From NCBI RefSeq assembly GCF_001550375.1, contig NZ_LRTR01000043.1, forward strand, positions 1 through 33,980: a stretch of 33,980 bases of DNA. Reading direction: 5' to 3'. A model generated the notes under the pieces. That model searched no databases, was not told where the DNA came from, and saw only the letters and a program-made list of their open reading frames with translations. The number at the start of each line of letters is the position of its first letter. Positions within the stretch are counted from its first letter, which is position 1. Source of the stretch: Streptomyces europaeiscabiei. GTDB taxonomy: Bacteria > Actinomycetota > Actinomycetes > Streptomycetales > Streptomycetaceae. Made by a program: the position numbers and the translations under genes. Below are positions 23,416 to 30,915 of this stretch, piece by piece.

Positions 23416-24365
23416 CAGACGCGCCTCCTGACGGTACGGCGCGACGCATGGCGGGCGTCCAGACCGGAGAGGCCGCGCACGGCGACATACGCCTTCTCAC
23501 GACCGGGCAGCGAGACCCGGCCGCGCAGCACGGCCTCCGGTTCGCGCTCGATGCGGTCGAGCAGCCGCCGGTAGATGCCGGCCATGGCGGCGACGCAGGC
23601 GCCGCTGCGCCGGTCGAGCATCGGCAGCAGCCGGTAGCCCTCGGCGAACAGGGCGCGGGCCCGGCGCACTTCGAAGTGCACCAGACCCGCGAAGTCGGAG
23701 TCGGACGGCGGGAGAGGCCCGGCGAACCCGGCCGAGCAGCCGAATTTCGCGAGGTCGTCGGCGGGCAGATAGGTGCGCCCGCCCTCCGCGTCCTCGCGAA
23801 CGTCCCTGAGGATGTTCGTCAGTTGGAGCGCGAGACCGAGGGTGTCTGCGTACTCCGGCGCGCGTTCCGCGCCGCGCGCCCCCGGTTCCGTGCCGAAGAC
23901 ACCGAGTGAGAGCCGTCCGATGGAACCGGCGACACAGCGGCAGTAGACCTTCAGGTCGTCCCAGGTCTCGTAGTGCTCGCCGCGTACGTCCATGACGACG
24001 CCGTCGATGAGTTCGTCGAGGGCGTCGAGAGGGATCGGGAAGGCCGCCCCGGCGTGGGCGAGGGCGACCGCGACGGGATCCGTGTCGTCCTCGTCGACGG
24101 AGCCGGCCCGGACCCGGGTGAGCAGCGCCCTGGTCTCCGCCAGCCGGGCCGTCTTGACCTCGACCGCGAGCGCGCCGTCACCGATGTCGTCGACGCGCCG
24201 GGAGAACGCGTACAGCGCGGACATCGCGCGACGCTTGGGCGTCGGCAACAGTCTGATGCCGTAGGCGAAGTTGCGGGCCTGCTGTCCGGTGACGGCCTCG
24301 CAGTAGCTGTAGGCGGCGAGTACCGGCGCGGCCGCGTGTGGTTCCGACTCCACGGTCCGGATCAC
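23415..24365 (-). CDS. hpnD: Presqualene diphosphate synthase HpnD
   Basis: This 316-aa squalene/phytoene-synthase-family protein has both Asp-rich motifs, RRVDDIGDG (D59-D63) and LTNILRDVREDAEGGR (D188-D192), followed by YLPADDLAKFG. HpnD condenses two farnesyl diphosphates to presqualene diphosphate. It is distinguished from HpnC by the shorter N-terminus and the RNFAYGIRLLPTPKRRAMSA region. GTG at 24365 overlaps the hpnC stop (GTGA) and has GAGGAG directly upstream. Confidence 0.93.
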   Translation of the reverse strand: MIRTVESEPHAAAPVLAAYSYCEAVTGQQARNFAYGIRLLPTPKRRAMSALYAFSRRVDDIGDGALAVEVKTARLAETRALLTRVRAGSVDEDDTDPVAVALAHAGAAFPIPLDALDELIDGVVMDVRGEHYETWDDLKVYCRCVAGSIGRLSLGVFGTEPGARGAERAPEYADTLGLALQLTNILRDVREDAEGGRTYLPADDLAKFGCSAGFAGPLPPSDSDFAGLVHFEVRRARALFAEGYRLLPMLDRRSGACVAAMAGIYRRLLDRIEREPEAVLRGRVSLPGREKAYVAVRGLSGLDARHASRRTVRRRV

Positions 24366-25264
24366 CCCTCTCCTCGCAGGGTCGCGCCCACCTCGCGCAG
24401 CAGCCGGAGCTTGCCGGGCTTGGGCGGGCCGGGAAGTACGTCGAATTCGGCGGCGGTGATCGCGTGGACGGCCGCCCTTCCTCCCGCCACGAACCCCGCG
24501 AGGAGCAGCCTCAGCCTGCCGTGGACGCTACCCACGAGGGGGGTGCCGTCATTCAGGAGATTCCCGGCGCGTTCCGCCTCGTACGCGACCAGCGCGCGCA
24601 CCGATGCGCCGGCGGTGGGCGCGGCGAGGTCCGCCTCCTGGACGTGGAAGCGCTTCATGTCCTCGGCGGGCAGATAGACACGGTCGCGGCCCAGGTCCTC
24701 GGCCACGTCCTGGAGGTGTTCGACGATCTGCAGCGCGGTGCAGATCGCGTCGGAGTGCCGGACCCGCTCGGGGGTCGTGGCACCGGTGACGGCGAGAACC
24801 AGACGGCCGACGGGGTTCGCGGACAACGTGCAGTAGGCGAGCAGGTCGTCGTAGGTCTCGTACCGCTTGACCAGTTGGTCCTGACGGTTGGCGGCGATCA
24901 GGGCGAGGAACGGCTCGGGGGTGAGGCAGCGGCTGCGGACGGTGCGCTGGAGCCTGCGCAACAGCGGGTGGTCCGGAGTGCCGTCGAAGACCCTGGCGAG
25001 GTCGGCCTCGAAGGCGTCGAGGAGGAGGAGCCGGTCGTCGGCGTCCTGCGGACGGACGCCGAGGAGGTGGGCGTCGGCGCCGCCGGGAGCGAGGTCGCCG
25101 TCACCGATGTCGTCCACGAGCCGGGCGAAGCCGTAGACGGCCATGAGGTCGTCGCGCCAGGCCCGGGGCAGGAAGAACGGGGCGACGGGAAAGTTCTCCG
25201 CCCCGGCCTTGTCGAGGGTGTCGCCCTCCGGGTCCCCGGCACGCGCCGTCCCGGTTTCGGTCAC
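24362..25264 (-). CDS. hpnC: Hydroxysqualene synthase HpnC
   Basis: This 300-aa squalene/phytoene-synthase-family protein opens with the HpnC-typical AENFPVAPFFLPRAWRDDLM (22-41). It carries Asp motifs LVDDIGDGD (51-57) and LQDVAEDLGRDR (D186-D190). HpnC converts presqualene diphosphate to hydroxysqualene. GTG at 25264 overlaps by GTGA the stop of a 21-codon ORF; its own Shine-Dalgarno (GACGAG) is weak, so translation may depend on the leader. It is the first enzyme gene of the hopanoid operon. Confidence 0.92.
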   Translation of the reverse strand: MTETGTARAGDPEGDTLDKAGAENFPVAPFFLPRAWRDDLMAVYGFARLVDDIGDGDLAPGGADAHLLGVRPQDADDRLLLLDAFEADLARVFDGTPDHPLLRRLQRTVRSRCLTPEPFLALIAANRQDQLVKRYETYDDLLAYCTLSANPVGRLVLAVTGATTPERVRHSDAICTALQIVEHLQDVAEDLGRDRVYLPAEDMKRFHVQEADLAAPTAGASVRALVAYEAERAGNLLNDGTPLVGSVHGRLRLLLAGFVAGGRAAVHAITAAEFDVLPGPPKPGKLRLLREVGATLRGEG

Positions 25265-25326
25265 CGCTCGTCACCCGGCGCGAGAACGGCAGAAGCGTGC
25301 TTGAGCTGGGGAGTCTCCGTAGCCAT
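25261..25326 (-). CDS. Possible 21-aa leader ORF upstream of hpnC
   Basis: ATG at 25326, preceded by GGGAGA, opens 21 codons (MATETPQLKHASAVLAPGDE R) ending in TGA that overlaps the hpnC GTG as GTGA. The overlap has the same form as the other gene junctions in this operon. It has no regulatory codon run that I can recognise. It may be a coupling leader or a chance ORF; comparison with other Streptomyces would decide. Confidence 0.45.
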   Translation of the reverse strand: MATETPQLKHASAVLAPGDER

Positions 25327-25379
25327 GGCCGTCACATCTCCCGTTCTACACTGCCGACCCAATACGCACTATTTCGGAC

Positions 25380-25400
25380 ACGCCGCCCAGTGGGCGGCGT
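25380..25400 (-). other. 9-bp hairpin in the presumed hopanoid-operon leader
   Basis: ACGCCGCCC (25380-25388) pairs with GGGCGGCGT (25392-25400) around an AGT loop. If transcription starts near 25455 it lies in the 5' leader, about 55 nt before the 21-aa ORF. There is no U-tract, so attenuation is only a possibility. Confidence 0.45.
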
Positions 25401-25461
25401 CTGCGGCTGATGCCGGATGTCGCGCAGTATGGACCCACTTGCCGCGATTGGGCACCGGTAC

Positions 25462-25479
25462 AGCTTACGTTGTACAACG
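25462..25479 (-). promoter_or_regulatory. Palindrome overlapping a candidate hopanoid-operon promoter
   Basis: CGTTGTACAACG (25468-25479) is a perfect 12-bp palindrome. Immediately downstream on the - strand is TAAGCT (25467-25462), a TANNNT -10 candidate, so the palindrome would fill the spacer between -35 and -10. This is a classic place for a repressor such as a TetR-type protein. No strong -35 was found, so the promoter itself is tentative. Confidence 0.4.
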
Positions 25480-25623
25480 CACCAAGCTCCGTCGGGGTGT
25501 CCTGCACATCACAAGAACGCACCGATTGCCCCCAAGATTCCTATGGGCGCCCGGAGTTGACGCTTCCTTGCCGAAGTTGGCGTTTCCTTTGCGGACGCCG
25601 CTCCCGGGTATCCCTTGCAGACG

Positions 25624-25658
25624 CCGGGCCCCACCGGAACAGTTCCGGTGGGGCCCGG
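25624..25658 (-). terminator. 17-bp hairpin terminator after the ABC ATPase gene
   Basis: CCGGGCCCCACCGGAAC (25624-25640) is complementary to GTTCCGGTGGGGCCCGG (25642-25658) with a single unpaired base at the centre; the real loop opens a few pairs. It begins 11 bases after the stop of the exporter ATPase gene and separates this cluster from the hopanoid operon. Confidence 0.82.
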
Positions 25659-25669
25659 GTCGTTTCGGG

Positions 25670-26449
25670 CTACTTGCCCGTGAACTTCTCGTATTCCTTC
25701 AGGACCTCGTCCGTGGGTCCGTCCATGCGCAGTTCGCCGCGCTCCAGCCACAGGACGCGGTCGCAGGTGTCGCGGATGGACTTGTTGTTGTGGCTGACCA
25801 GGAAGACCGTGCCGGCCTCCTTGCGCAGCTCGCGGATGCGGGCCTCGGATCGCTTCTGGAAAGAGCGGTCACCGGTGGCGAGGGCCTCGTCGATCATCAG
25901 CACGTCGTGGTCCTTGGCCGCCGCGATGGAGAAGCGCAGCCGGGCCGCCATGCCGGACGAGTAGGTCCGCATCGGCAGGGTGATGAAGTCGCCCTTCTCG
26001 TTGATGCCGGAGAAGTCGACGATCGACTGGTAGCGCTCCCTGATCTGCTCGCGGGACATGCCCATCGCGAGGCCGCCCAATATGACGTTCCGCTCGCCCG
26101 TGAGGTCGTTCATCAACGCGGCGTTGACGCCGAGCAGGGAGGGCTGGCCGTCGGTGAAGACCTTGCCCTTCTCCGCCGGGAGCAGACCGGCGATCGCACG
26201 CAGCAGAGTGGACTTGCCGGAGCCGTTGGAGCCGATGAGGCCGATGGCCTCGCCGCGGTAGGCGATGAAGGAGACACCCTTGACGGCGTGCACCTTGCGC
26301 ACCCCGCGCTCCTCGCCGCGCTTGACGATGCGGCTGAGAGCGGCGGTGGCGCTGCCCTTGCCGGTCTTGGCGCCGTTCACGCGGTAGACGATGTGCAGTT
26401 CGTCCGCGATGACGGTGGGGATCTTGTCCCCGGTGTTCAGCTCAGCCAC
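25670..26449 (-). CDS. ABC exporter ATPase (TagH/RfbE-like, polysaccharide or teichoic acid)
   Basis: This 259-aa ATPase has Walker A GSNGSGKST (73-81), signature YSSGMAARL (163-171), Walker B VLMIDEA (D187, E188) and the switch histidine in LVSHN. The Glu/Lys-rich insert before Walker A (KGSATAALSRIVKRGEERGV) and the LPMRTYSSGM sequence are typical of ATPases that export O-antigen-like glycans and teichoic acids. No C-terminal carbohydrate-binding domain is present. GTG at 26449 overlaps the permease gene by 8 nt. It ends the leftward cluster, followed by a strong terminator. Confidence 0.92.
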   Translation of the reverse strand: MAELNTGDKIPTVIADELHIVYRVNGAKTGKGSATAALSRIVKRGEERGVRKVHAVKGVSFIAYRGEAIGLIGSNGSGKSTLLRAIAGLLPAEKGKVFTDGQPSLLGVNAALMNDLTGERNVILGGLAMGMSREQIRERYQSIVDFSGINEKGDFITLPMRTYSSGMAARLRFSIAAAKDHDVLMIDEALATGDRSFQKRSEARIRELRKEAGTVFLVSHNNKSIRDTCDRVLWLERGELRMDGPTDEVLKEYEKFTGK

Positions 26450-27377
26450 GGCCGTACCGCTCCTCAGCCTTCCAGAAGTACACGAATCCGCCGGCGGCGA
26501 CGAGGACGGCCCAGCCGCCCGCCACGGCCCACACGTGAGGCGGCAGCACCTCGCTCGCGGGGCCGTAGCCGTCGATCAGCGCGAAGCGCATCAGGTCCAT
26601 GTAGATCGCGGCCGGGTTCCACTGGAGGACGTCGGCGATCCACTGAGGCTTGTCGGCGAGCATCACCGGGATGGAGAACATGACGCCGGAGGCGTACATC
26701 CAGGTCCGCATCACGAACGGCATCAGCTGCGCGAGGTCAGGGGTCTTGGACCCCATGCGGGCCATGATCAGCGCGAGGCCGGTGTTGAACAGGAACTGCA
26801 GCGCCAGCACGGGCACGATCAACAGCCACGACAGCTTCGGGTAGCTGCCGAAGCCGACCGCCACGCAGAACAGCACGATCATCGAGAACAGCAGCTGCTG
26901 GAGCTGCTGGAGCGCGAAGGAGATGGGCAGCGAGGCGCGCGGGAAGTGCAGGGCGCGCACCAGACCCAGGTTGCCGGAGATCGCGCGGACGCCCGCCATC
27001 ACCGAGCTCTGCGTGAAGGTGAACACGAACACACCCGTGACCAGGAACGGGATGTACACCTCGCGCGACATGCCCCGGTCGGCGTTGAGGATCAGCCCGA
27101 AGATCAGGAAGTACACGAGCGCGTTGAGCAGCGGGGTGGCCACCTGCCACAGCTGGCCGAGCTTGGCCTGGCTGTACTGCGCGGTGAGCTTCGCCTGGGA
27201 GAAGGCGAGGATGAAGTGACGTCGCCCCCACATCTGGCGGACGTACTCGACGAGTCCGGGCCTGGCGCCGCTCACGGCGAGCCCGTACTTGGCGGCCAGT
27301 TCCGTCGCGGAGAGCCCGTCGTCGGGCGACGGACGGTCGCTCACCACAACCCTGCCGTCATGCGTTGTCTCACTCAC
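26442..27377 (-). CDS. ABC-2 type exporter permease (TagG-like)
   Basis: This 311-aa permease has an N-terminal cytoplasmic segment (1-60), the family motif YSQAKLGQLWQVATPLLNAL, and about six membrane helices in the pattern of ABC-2 glycan exporters. It pairs with the overlapping ATPase gene to form a TagGH-like transporter of lipid-linked polymer across the membrane. The start is uncertain. GTG at 27377 (MSETTHDG) has no clear Shine-Dalgarno, and in-frame GTG codons at 27347 and 27344 are alternatives. A 95-nt gap separates it from the glycosyltransferase gene, so a separate promoter is possible. Confidence 0.9.
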   Translation of the reverse strand: MSETTHDGRVVVSDRPSPDDGLSATELAAKYGLAVSGARPGLVEYVRQMWGRRHFILAFSQAKLTAQYSQAKLGQLWQVATPLLNALVYFLIFGLILNADRGMSREVYIPFLVTGVFVFTFTQSSVMAGVRAISGNLGLVRALHFPRASLPISFALQQLQQLLFSMIVLFCVAVGFGSYPKLSWLLIVPVLALQFLFNTGLALIMARMGSKTPDLAQLMPFVMRTWMYASGVMFSIPVMLADKPQWIADVLQWNPAAIYMDLMRFALIDGYGPASEVLPPHVWAVAGGWAVLVAAGGFVYFWKAEERYGRG

Positions 27378-27472
27378 AAATGGAAACTTTCGTCCTCAAA
27401 GTGCGCAGCCTGGTCGGGCCGAGGCGGAAACCTGGACCGGGTACGGCCGAATGCTCTCAGATTTCGAGCTTG

Positions 27473-28357
27473 TCAGATGACGGGAGGTCGGCCCAGTCGG
27501 GTCAGCCGCCACACCGTACGCCACTTCATGGGCCTGCGGGGGCCGCAGGGGCTCGTCCAGCCCTCCTTGAAGCCGCCGAACCAGGCCTTCAGGGCCGGGC
27601 CGGAGGGCTTGCGGAGCAGCGTCAGCAGCAGCCAGACGCCCAGGTAGACCGGGACGAGCGGGGCGGGGAGGTTGCGGCGCGCGAGCCAGACGCGGTTGCG
27701 CGCGACCATGCGGTGGTAGACCGCGTGCCGGGAGGGCGCGGTCGTGGGGTGGTACAGCACCATGTCGGACCGGTAGTCGATCATCCAGCCCGCGTCGAGG
27801 GCCCGCCATGCCAGGTCGGTTTCCTCGTGCGCGTAGAAGAACTCGTCCGGGAGGCCGCCGACTTCGGCGAAGACCTGGGTGCGTACGGCGTTGGCGCCGC
27901 CGAGGAAGGTGGTGACCCGCGAGGAGCGCATCGGGTCGGCGGCCCGCAGCCGGGGCACGTGGCGGCGCTGGGTCTCGCCACTGTCCGGGTCGGCGATCCG
28001 GAAGCTGACGATGCCGAGCTTCGGGTCGGCGTCGAAGGCCCGGCGGCAGAGTTCGGCGGTGTCGTGGTGCGCGAGCAGGCCGTCGTCGTCGAGGAAGAGG
28101 AGGACGTCGACGTCCCGGCCGCTGGGGCCGAACGCCTCTATGCCTATGTTGCGGCCGCCGGGGATGCCGAGGTTCTCGGGCAGCTCGACCGTCCGTACGC
28201 CCTCGGGGACGTCCGGGACGGGCGAGCCGTTGCCGACGACGACCGCTTCGACCCGGTCGCCCTCCTGCTTGGCGACCGAGTCGAGGAGGGCGCGGAGTTC
28301 GTCGGGGCGGTTGCCCATGGTGATGATCACCGCGCCGACCTTCATACCGTTGCTCAC
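27473..28357 (-). CDS. GT2 family glycosyltransferase
   Basis: This is a GT-A fold enzyme of about 294 aa. It starts MKVGAVIITMGNRPDELRAL, with the nucleotide-sugar strand and NLGIPGGRNIGIEA. The metal-binding motif is LLFLDDDG, followed by FLGGANAVRTQVF and YAHEETDLAWRALDAGW. The C-terminal part has an amphipathic or membrane-associated segment (VPVYLGVWLLLTLLRKP). It would transfer a sugar to an envelope acceptor on the cytoplasmic face. GTG at 28357 overlaps the phosphatidyltransferase stop (GTGA) and is preferred; ATG at 28345 is possible but has no ribosome binding site. Confidence 0.88.
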   Translation of the reverse strand: MSNGMKVGAVIITMGNRPDELRALLDSVAKQEGDRVEAVVVGNGSPVPDVPEGVRTVELPENLGIPGGRNIGIEAFGPSGRDVDVLLFLDDDGLLAHHDTAELCRRAFDADPKLGIVSFRIADPDSGETQRRHVPRLRAADPMRSSRVTTFLGGANAVRTQVFAEVGGLPDEFFYAHEETDLAWRALDAGWMIDYRSDMVLYHPTTAPSRHAVYHRMVARNRVWLARRNLPAPLVPVYLGVWLLLTLLRKPSGPALKAWFGGFKEGWTSPCGPRRPMKWRTVWRLTRLGRPPVI

Positions 28358-29133
28358 TTCAGCCTGCTGGAGGCAAGGATGGACACCAGGTGCAGCAGGG
28401 TCTGGAGCAGCGCGATGCCGGCGAGTACGGCCACGCCGAGCCGGGAGAAGAAGAGGTCGCCCCGGGCCTGGTCCAGGACGGCGAAGACCAGGATCAGCAG
28501 GGAGGCCTCGACGCCGAGGATGAGCCGGTGGAACTTCAGGGCGGCGGCGGCCCTGCGGGCCAGCGCCATGCCGGAGGAACGCGGCTCGGCGGCCGACTCC
28601 TGGACCGGCGGCTTGCCCTGCTGGTGCCGGGCGACCCCGACGAGGTCCGTCTCGGCCTTGATCAGGATGGCACCGAGGGCGGCGAGGGTGCCGAGGAAGG
28701 CCCACAGCCAGTCGATCCGGCCGGTGCCCCACAGGTCTGCGGCGCGCAGACCGAAGCCGACGAGCACGGCCGCGTCGCACAGGTAGGCGCCGACCCGGTC
28801 CACGTAGATGCCGGCCATCGAGTACTGCTTGCGCCAGCGGGCGATCTCGCCGTCGACGCAGTCGAACAGCAGGTAGAGCTGGACCATCAGCACACCGAGG
28901 ACGGCGCCCGGGATGCCCGGCACCAGCAGGGCCGGGGCGGCGAGGACGCCGAAGACGGTCATCAGGTAGGTCAGCTGGTTGGGCGTGACCCGGGTGTTCA
29001 CCAGGTGCCGGTCGATGCGCAGCGAGATCTCGCGCATGTAGAGCCGGCCGGCCCAGTGCTCACCGCTCCGCCGGTCCTTCACACCCGGGGGGTGAACGAC
29101 CGGGCGGAGTTCAGCTACCGATGGCTTTGGCAT
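28354..29133 (-). CDS. CDP-alcohol phosphatidyltransferase family protein with altered active-site motif
   Basis: This 259-aa multi-span membrane protein is of the CDP-alcohol phosphotransferase family. It has TRVTPNQLT before helix 1 and the signature DCVDGEIARWRKQYSMAG IYVDR (D91, D94, D112). The family pattern is D-x2-D-G-x2-A-R-x8-G-x3-D-x3-D; here the last position (residue 116) is Ala, so the usual catalytic base is missing. The ATG at 29133 lies 23 nt inside the preceding dehydrogenase gene. It may use a different residue, act only with the larger paralogue at 30912-32687, or bind rather than convert a CDP-alcohol. Confidence 0.85.
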   Translation of the reverse strand: MPKPSVAELRPVVHPPGVKDRRSGEHWAGRLYMREISLRIDRHLVNTRVTPNQLTYLMTVFGVLAAPALLVPGIPGAVLGVLMVQLYLLFDCVDGEIARWRKQYSMAGIYVDRVGAYLCDAAVLVGFGLRAADLWGTGRIDWLWAFLGTLAALGAILIKAETDLVGVARHQQGKPPVQESAAEPRSSGMALARRAAAALKFHRLILGVEASLLILVFAVLDQARGDLFFSRLGVAVLAGIALLQTLLHLVSILASSRLK

Positions 29134-30175
29134 AGTCGGCGTATGCGTCCTTGATCTGGTCGGTGCTCAGTTCGAGGTGCTCGAGGATGGTGTAGCGGCC
29201 CGGCCTGGTCTGCGGGGCGAACTCCACGACCTGGACGAACTCGTCCACGGTGAAGCCGATCTCGCCCGGGAGGACGGGCAGCCCGTGGTGGCGCAGAACC
29301 TCGACCATCTGGCCCGCGACCTCGTGGTTGCCACGCAGGAACGTGGCGAACGCGCCGCCGAGACCGCACTGTTCGCCGTGCAGGGCGTTGCGCTTGGGGA
29401 AGCTCAGGTCGAAGGCGTGGCTGATCTCGTGGCAGGCGCCCGAGGCGGGACGGCTGTCGCCGGCCACGGACATGGAGATCCCGCACAGGACGAGCGACTC
29501 GGACAGCGTCGTCAGGAACTCGTCGTCGCCGACCCCGCCGGGGTGGCGCAGGACCGCCTCGGCGGCCTGGCGGGCCATGGCGGCGGCCAGTCCGTCGACC
29601 TTCTCGCCGGTCTCCCGGCTGGCCAGCTCCCAGTCGGCCACGGCGGAGATCTTGCAGATCACATCGCCGATGCCGGCCCGCACGAAGCGCACCGGGGCCT
29701 CACGGATGACATCGAGGTCGATGACGATCCCGATCGGGTTCGGCACACCGTACGAGCCGCGGCCCGCGTCGTTGTCGAGGGTGGCGACCGGCGAGCACAG
29801 ACCGTCGTTGGCGAGGTTCGTGGCCACGGCGACCAGCGGCAGCCCGACCCGGGCGGCCGCGTACTTGGCGCAGTCGATGACCTTGCCGCCGCCGAGCCCG
29901 ACCACGGCGTCGTAGTGACCGCCCTTCTTGATCGAGTCGGCGAGCCGTACCGCGCCGTCGATGGTCCCGTCGGCGTCGGAGAACCAGTCCGCCTCCGGAA
30001 ACGCGGGGGCGAACCGCTCGCGCAGCGCCGCGCCGGAGCCGGCGCTGATCGCGAAGGCCAGCCGGCCCGACGGCGCGATGCGCTGGTCCGACAGGATCGT
30101 CGCCAGATCATCGAGCGCGCCGGGACGGATGTCCACGACGATCGGCGAGGGGATGAGCCTCGTCAGTACTGGCAC
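29111..30175 (-). CDS. sn-Glycerol-1-phosphate dehydrogenase-like, iron-containing alcohol dehydrogenase superfamily
   Basis: This 354-aa protein has the nucleotide-binding AVVGLGGGKVIDCAKYAA (GGG 95-97) and probable metal ligands D171 (AGIGDVICK), H249 or H253 (GACHEISHAF) and H266 (NALHGEQCG). The sequence VAVATNLANDGLCSPVAT is characteristic of the glycerol-1-phosphate dehydrogenase (EgsA/AraM) group. It would reduce dihydroxyacetone phosphate to sn-glycerol 1-phosphate, or a related phospho-ketone or aldehyde. GTG at 30175 overlaps the nucleotidyltransferase gene by 13 nt. Context with a cytidylyltransferase-like gene and CDP-alcohol transferases suggests its product is activated and transferred to a lipid or polymer. 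Confidence 0.82.
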   Translation of the reverse strand: MPVLTRLIPSPIVVDIRPGALDDLATILSDQRIAPSGRLAFAISAGSGAALRERFAPAFPEADWFSDADGTIDGAVRLADSIKKGGHYDAVVGLGGGKVIDCAKYAAARVGLPLVAVATNLANDGLCSPVATLDNDAGRGSYGVPNPIGIVIDLDVIREAPVRFVRAGIGDVICKISAVADWELASRETGEKVDGLAAAMARQAAEAVLRHPGGVGDDEFLTTLSESLVLCGISMSVAGDSRPASGACHEISHAFDLSFPKRNALHGEQCGLGGAFATFLRGNHEVAGQMVEVLRHHGLPVLPGEIGFTVDEFVQVVEFAPQTRPGRYTILEHLELSTDQIKDAYADYAKAIGS

Positions 30176-30915
30176 GCGATCTCACGTCCCTTGGCGAGGT
30201 CGTCGTGGTTGTCGATCTCGACCCACTTGACGTCACCGATGGGCGCGACGTCGATCCGGAAGCCGCGGTTCACGAGCTCCTGGTAGCCGTGCTCGTAGAA
30301 CTGCTGGGGGTCCGTCTCGAAGACCGTCTTCAGGGCGTCGGCCAGCTCATCGGCGGCCTCGCCCTCGATGAGGGTGACGCCGATGTACTCACCGGTCGCC
30401 TCGGCCGGGTCCATCAGCTTGGTGATCTTCGTCATGGAGCCCTCGGGGCCGACGACGACCTTCATCTCCTCGTCGGCGAGGGACTTCACCGTGTCGAGGG
30501 CGAGGATGATCTTCTTGCCGTCGCCGCGGGCGGCGAGCAGTGTCTTCTCGACGGAGACCGGGTGCACGGTGTCGCCGTTGGCGAGGATCACCGAGTGCTT
30601 GATGGCGTCACGGCCGCACCACAGGGAGTAGGCGTTGTTCCACTCCTCGGCCTTGTCGTTGTCGATCAGAGTGATCTTGACGCCGTACTTCTGCTCCAGC
30701 GCCTCGCGGCGCTCGTACACCGCCTCCTTGCGGTACCCGACGATGATCGCGACCTCGGTCAGGCCGATCTCGGCGAAGTTGCCGAGGGTGAGGTCGAGAA
30801 CCGTGAGGCTCTCTTCGTCGCCCTCGGGTCCGACCGGTACCAGCGCCTTGGGGAGGGTGTCGGTGTAGGGGCGAAGACGCCGTCCGGCGCCGGCCGCCAG
30901 CACGAGGCCGATCAT
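30163..30915 (-). CDS. LicC-like nucleotidyltransferase (phospho-alcohol cytidylyltransferase type)
   Basis: This 250-aa nucleotidyltransferase has LVLAAGAGRRLRPYTDTLPK (4-23, with the NTP-binding GAGRRLRP and K23), EEWNNAYSLWCGR, and the metal aspartate in LANGDTV. The NNAYSLW segment is typical of phosphocholine/inositol-phosphate cytidylyltransferases (LicC, IPCT) rather than glucose-1-phosphate enzymes. It probably makes a CDP-alcohol from a phospho-alcohol. The ATG at 30915 follows GAAGGAG and overlaps the upstream gene stop by ATGA. The Fe-ADH-type dehydrogenase next to it is the likely source of its substrate. Confidence 0.86.
   Translation of the reverse strand: MIGLVLAAGAGRRLRPYTDTLPKALVPVGPEGDEESLTVLDLTLGNFAEIGLTEVAIIVGYRKEAVYERREALEQKYGVKITLIDNDKAEEWNNAYSLWCGRDAIKHSVILANGDTVHPVSVEKTLLAARGDGKKIILALDTVKSLADEEMKVVVGPEGSMTKITKLMDPAEATGEYIGVTLIEGEAADELADALKTVFETDPQQFYEHGYQELVNRGFRIDVAPIGDVKWVEIDNHDDLAKGREIACQY

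Larger units (their letters stand above)
25327..25623. other. Intergenic region upstream of the hopanoid operon
   Basis: No gene is seen. From right to left it holds loosely repeated GCAAGGGAT / GCAAAGGAA / GCAAGGAAG segments (- strand, about 25570-25615), the palindrome with a candidate -10 at 25462-25479, and a 9-bp hairpin at 25380-25400. It is the likely site of the main hopanoid-operon promoter. Confidence 0.55.
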
